In this document: positions 60,881-64,000 of the stretch, piece by piece
Numbering within the stretch: the stretch's first letter is position 1
Layout of the letters: every line of letters begins with the position of its first letter
Source: Apostichopus japonicus
Taxonomy: Eukaryota; Echinodermata; Holothuroidea; Aspidochirotida; Stichopodidae
Reading direction: 5' to 3'
Length of the DNA: 64,000 bases
Assembly (NCBI RefSeq): GCF_037975245.1
Contig: NC_092569.1
Location: 15,869,501-15,933,500, forward strand
Translations under genes and position numbers: made by a program
The notes under the pieces: generated by a model
Database searches by the model: none
What the model saw: only the letters and a program-made list of their open reading frames with translations
What the model was told of the DNA's origin: nothing

Positions 60881-63583
60881 TATTATATAGTAAACATTTT
60901 ACTGATTTAACTTTGGACACTCCCTCACCTCTTCTACTCCTCGTGCACCACCCCACCCCCTTCTTCCCCTCTTACATCCCTTCACCTCCTTCTCACCCTA
61001 TTACATCACCCTCTTCCTTGAACTCGATAATCTTGTTCATTTAGTTACTTTAATTTTGAAGCCGTGGTTGCTTCTATCAAGATTGATTATTTGAACACAA
61101 TGATCAGTTTAAAGACACACTTGACGATAAGCAACCCTTTGTCGTTCATTTTAATTGTCATTCATGGTGTTTTGAGATAATCGGTTTCAAACTCGTGTGG
61201 GCGGCCATTGTACTCTCAGTAGGATATATCTATTGAGACAGAAAGGTTCCTTTAAATTGGCCATTGAAGTGATTCAACAAGCAATATATAAACTCAACAT
61301 AATACGGTATAAACTAGGAAGGTTTCTGTATCTCTTTAGATTATTACATTTTTTTTTAAATTATTATTATTACCACAAGCATGGTAAATCTACTTTGAGG
61401 TAAATATATCTAATCTTAAAATTTTCTTATAAAGTTTCCATATTGATATTGTTGTGGTTATATGGCCTTATTACTGCTTTGCATATAATGAGCAAGGTTC
61501 GGTCGTGTTAATTAGCCAGATGTGCAGTGGCCTTAAAACAAATATCGTTATCGCAGTGAATTGGCAGTTTAATAATTAATCATAGGAAGCGCGTGTCACG
61601 TACGATTGCCAGCTTAGCTTCATAATATGTTGTTCGTGCAACAACAAATGACGAATCATAGAAAGGATGAGAACGCAGGTTGTCGTCGTCGTTGTGCATA
61701 CGTTTCGTGACACTCCATCGAGTGCGGTTAATTAGGCTATATATATTTTTTATTACGCAGTGGCCAACTATAGGCTTGTAATAGGCTATAGGCTAAAACT
61801 AGCTAATTGTATCTGCCAAACTAAGTAGCTGAATTAGTAGGCCTGAATGTTACAACAATTATAATCGAGTTAACGGAGCTGACGAGTATTCAAGATCAAA
61901 AGAGCACTGACAAAATACCATAAAAAATACAACATTTTTAAACTTTTTCTATTTACACTGAAAGGGAAGGAGCAGTTGCTCCCTCCCCCACCACCGGCTA
62001 CGACCCTGAGTTGAAAACTTTTATCTATGCTTTTGCGGTCTTGGAAAGTGGCGAATTTAGGGTGCACGTTATACAAGGGTAATTAATTGTGGTACGAGAC
62101 CTGCAGAATTTGATAATGTACGCGATTTTGCGGTTACTGGCTATATTTGTCATTTTGATGAGTGCTGACCTCAGACGTCTGACGTTTTACCTTATTACGT
62201 AATTGGTAAGGAATAGTTTGCGAAACGCATCTACGCACACATATGACCATGTTTGACGTTTACCAGTATATGAAATACACATCACGGGATAATTTGGTGG
62301 GCTAGGTAATGCGTCCTACCTAACCGCATACACGCCATCACCATCTTATATATTCCCTTTGCCTTCGGAAAGGGATAAGTAAAAACGACTCATGTTAATA
62401 GATTGTTCCTAACTATATATAGATACTAGATACCAAGAGCTTAAAAGAAAAGGTTGTGCTTACAAAAGAAAAAACATAATCTAACAGTTTTTGTAGTTTC
62501 ATATCTCCAAAGTTTCGAAGGGTCTGCCTAAGTTTATTGTTCCTGTTGCGATTACAATGAAATCATGTACGACATGAGTTTTGATGATCATCATAATTTC
62601 TTCGTTGATGGCATGCACAACTAGTCAACCACCATATTCAAACATTCACCACGTCTTCGTGTTCTTTTTGTTTATTTATTGTATTCTATATGCAGCTTGT
62701 ATTGATATGTAAATTAAATTTCCAATCAAAATGGGTCTTTACATCTTTTATCACGTCGGTTGATTGAGAAAGAGTCGACAATGCCGGTGAAGTTTGCATT
62801 AATTTCCATGTATAACTAGAACACAGTAGGAAAACGTTTTTATGGGCATATTTTATCGATCTTATAATCGATATTTGACAATATTGCTAGGAAATGTATA
62901 CAAACGACACTTCTTTCTTTGTAAAAAAAAATGGATGATATTATATGAAACCAAGTACAAAATGATGTTCAAATGAATCCGGTAGAGTAACTTTTTATTA
63001 ATACGAAAGCGTATATTGAGCTTAAAAGACAAAGCATATTACCATTAACAATGGAATATGAAAGTAAAAGATGGAGATATAGAATTAATCATAATGATCG
63101 GTACACGCTAATATGATATGTAGGAGTTGATTGCTAAATACAAATGCTGGAGTTTTTGCATCTTGAGGTCAAAACAAAATCCTGATAGAATTTTGTTTGG
63201 TACACATTTTAAGTTTTCAAATTCGGTTGTATTTGTTAATGTACAGTAAAGTGAATGATGTCATCACGGCAATTGAACTGAACAATCTTCTTGTTTTTAC
63301 ATATAATATTAAACTTGCATATGCACAGAGAAAAATAACATTTCCACAAAATGGAAACTTGCATTTTGATGAAAGTTTAAATGCTGACAACGTCGACAGC
63401 CAAGCAAATGTTTAGACTGTGGCCTATCGGGTTTATGGATAAATCGAACAGGATATTTTAATAGATACAGCAAAGGTCTCGATTTGTTTTCCATTATGTG
63501 ATTACTGCAGACCACGTATTGTAGACCACCCTGGAAAAAATGAAGGGTTTAGCAAGTCAAAACAGGCATATTCATTCAATCAG

Positions 63584-63587
<4 letters not shown>
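60881..63587. other. Intergenic, nothing recognised
   Basis: A pyrimidine-rich patch lies at 60905-61020 (repeated CTCACCTCTTCTACTCC-like words). The frames at 61197-61403 and 61870-62076 have no domain. No RNA gene was recognised. Confidence 0.4.

Positions 63588-63655
<68 letters not shown>
63588..63655. repeat. (TA)n microsatellite
   Basis: About 66 bp of pure TA. Confidence 0.95.
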
Positions 63656-63657
<2 letters not shown>

Positions 63658-64000
63658 TATCAACCATGTTTGCTGTCTTTGCATTTAAAAACTGTTTGCT
63701 AAATAAAACCGGTCGAAAGGAACTAAGCACTCATTGCTTTAGGATGTTCACTAAATTCCAATAATGAAGAGATGGTATTTTCTTCCCGACATTTAGTTGA
63801 AAATATGTTACACCTGTAAGAGTGGTAAATATTCTATATTCCCTTTAATTAGGAAAAATCATGCATACATTGGCTATGAGATTTATATCAATTTACCTAC
63901 TCTATTGGGTTAAGACAATTCTACGACGTTTGTTAAAAATGAGATACAAATCCATGTGTGCTATGAACGAAGCGCCATTATATCAAAAAGTTAATTGTTA
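63656..64000. other. Right edge, nothing recognised
   Basis: AT-rich sequence with no coding exon pattern on either strand. Confidence 0.4.

Overview
The window is animal nuclear DNA: AT-rich, with multi-exon genes, GT..AG introns and many dispersed repeats. The best guess is an echinoderm, probably a sea cucumber (holothuroid). That rests on an expanded fibrinogen-related protein (FReD) family, an invertebrate IFIT-like TPR gene, a TCF21/musculin-type bHLH gene and a foldback transposon of the kind first described in sea urchins. The species call is inference.

Layout. 1-2.7 kb: 3' part of a FReD gene (TIL/TILa cysteine-rich region, then fibrinogen C-terminal domain) with two single-base frame disruptions. 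3.6-4.6 kb: a block ending in a decayed FReD 3' exon. 7.2-9.9 kb: an intact four-exon secreted FReD gene of 255 aa. 10-22.6 kb: repeats, including a palindrome, a ~130-bp tandem repeat, MITEs and a (TA)n hairpin cluster. 22.7-23.2 kb, minus: a TCF21/musculin-like bHLH exon. 23.4-34.7 kb: mostly empty, with a tRNA-derived SINE, (TA)n tracts and a ~178-bp satellite. 34.7-37.5 kb: an inverted copy of the 3.6-4.4 kb block, interrupted by a 1.86-kb foldback transposon and by a tRNA-like element carrying an apparently complete hammerhead ribozyme. 38.2-40.6 kb, minus: a FReD pseudogene. 42.4-48.3 kb: a four-exon IFIT-like gene of 837 aa. 51.4-57 kb: two dead L1/Tx1-like LINEs, one split by a PIF/Harbinger-type TIR element. 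57-61 kb: two related blocks with Penelope-like reverse transcriptase fragments. 61-64 kb: no recognised gene.

Biology. The FReD genes would encode secreted recognition or clotting-type lectins, and the IFIT-like gene an intracellular TPR protein related to vertebrate antiviral effectors. Both are innate-immunity-type families, but nothing in the sequence shows that they work together. The FReD cluster grew by duplication, including one inverted segmental duplication, and has decayed unevenly: one intact gene, one with two possible assembly errors, one clear pseudogene and one or two orphan 3' exons. The most distinctive signals are the tRNA-like/hammerhead element, the foldback transposon with its empty site preserved in the paralogous copy, and a ~27-residue Cys/Tyr-rich insertion in the FReD C-terminal lobe of two paralogs.
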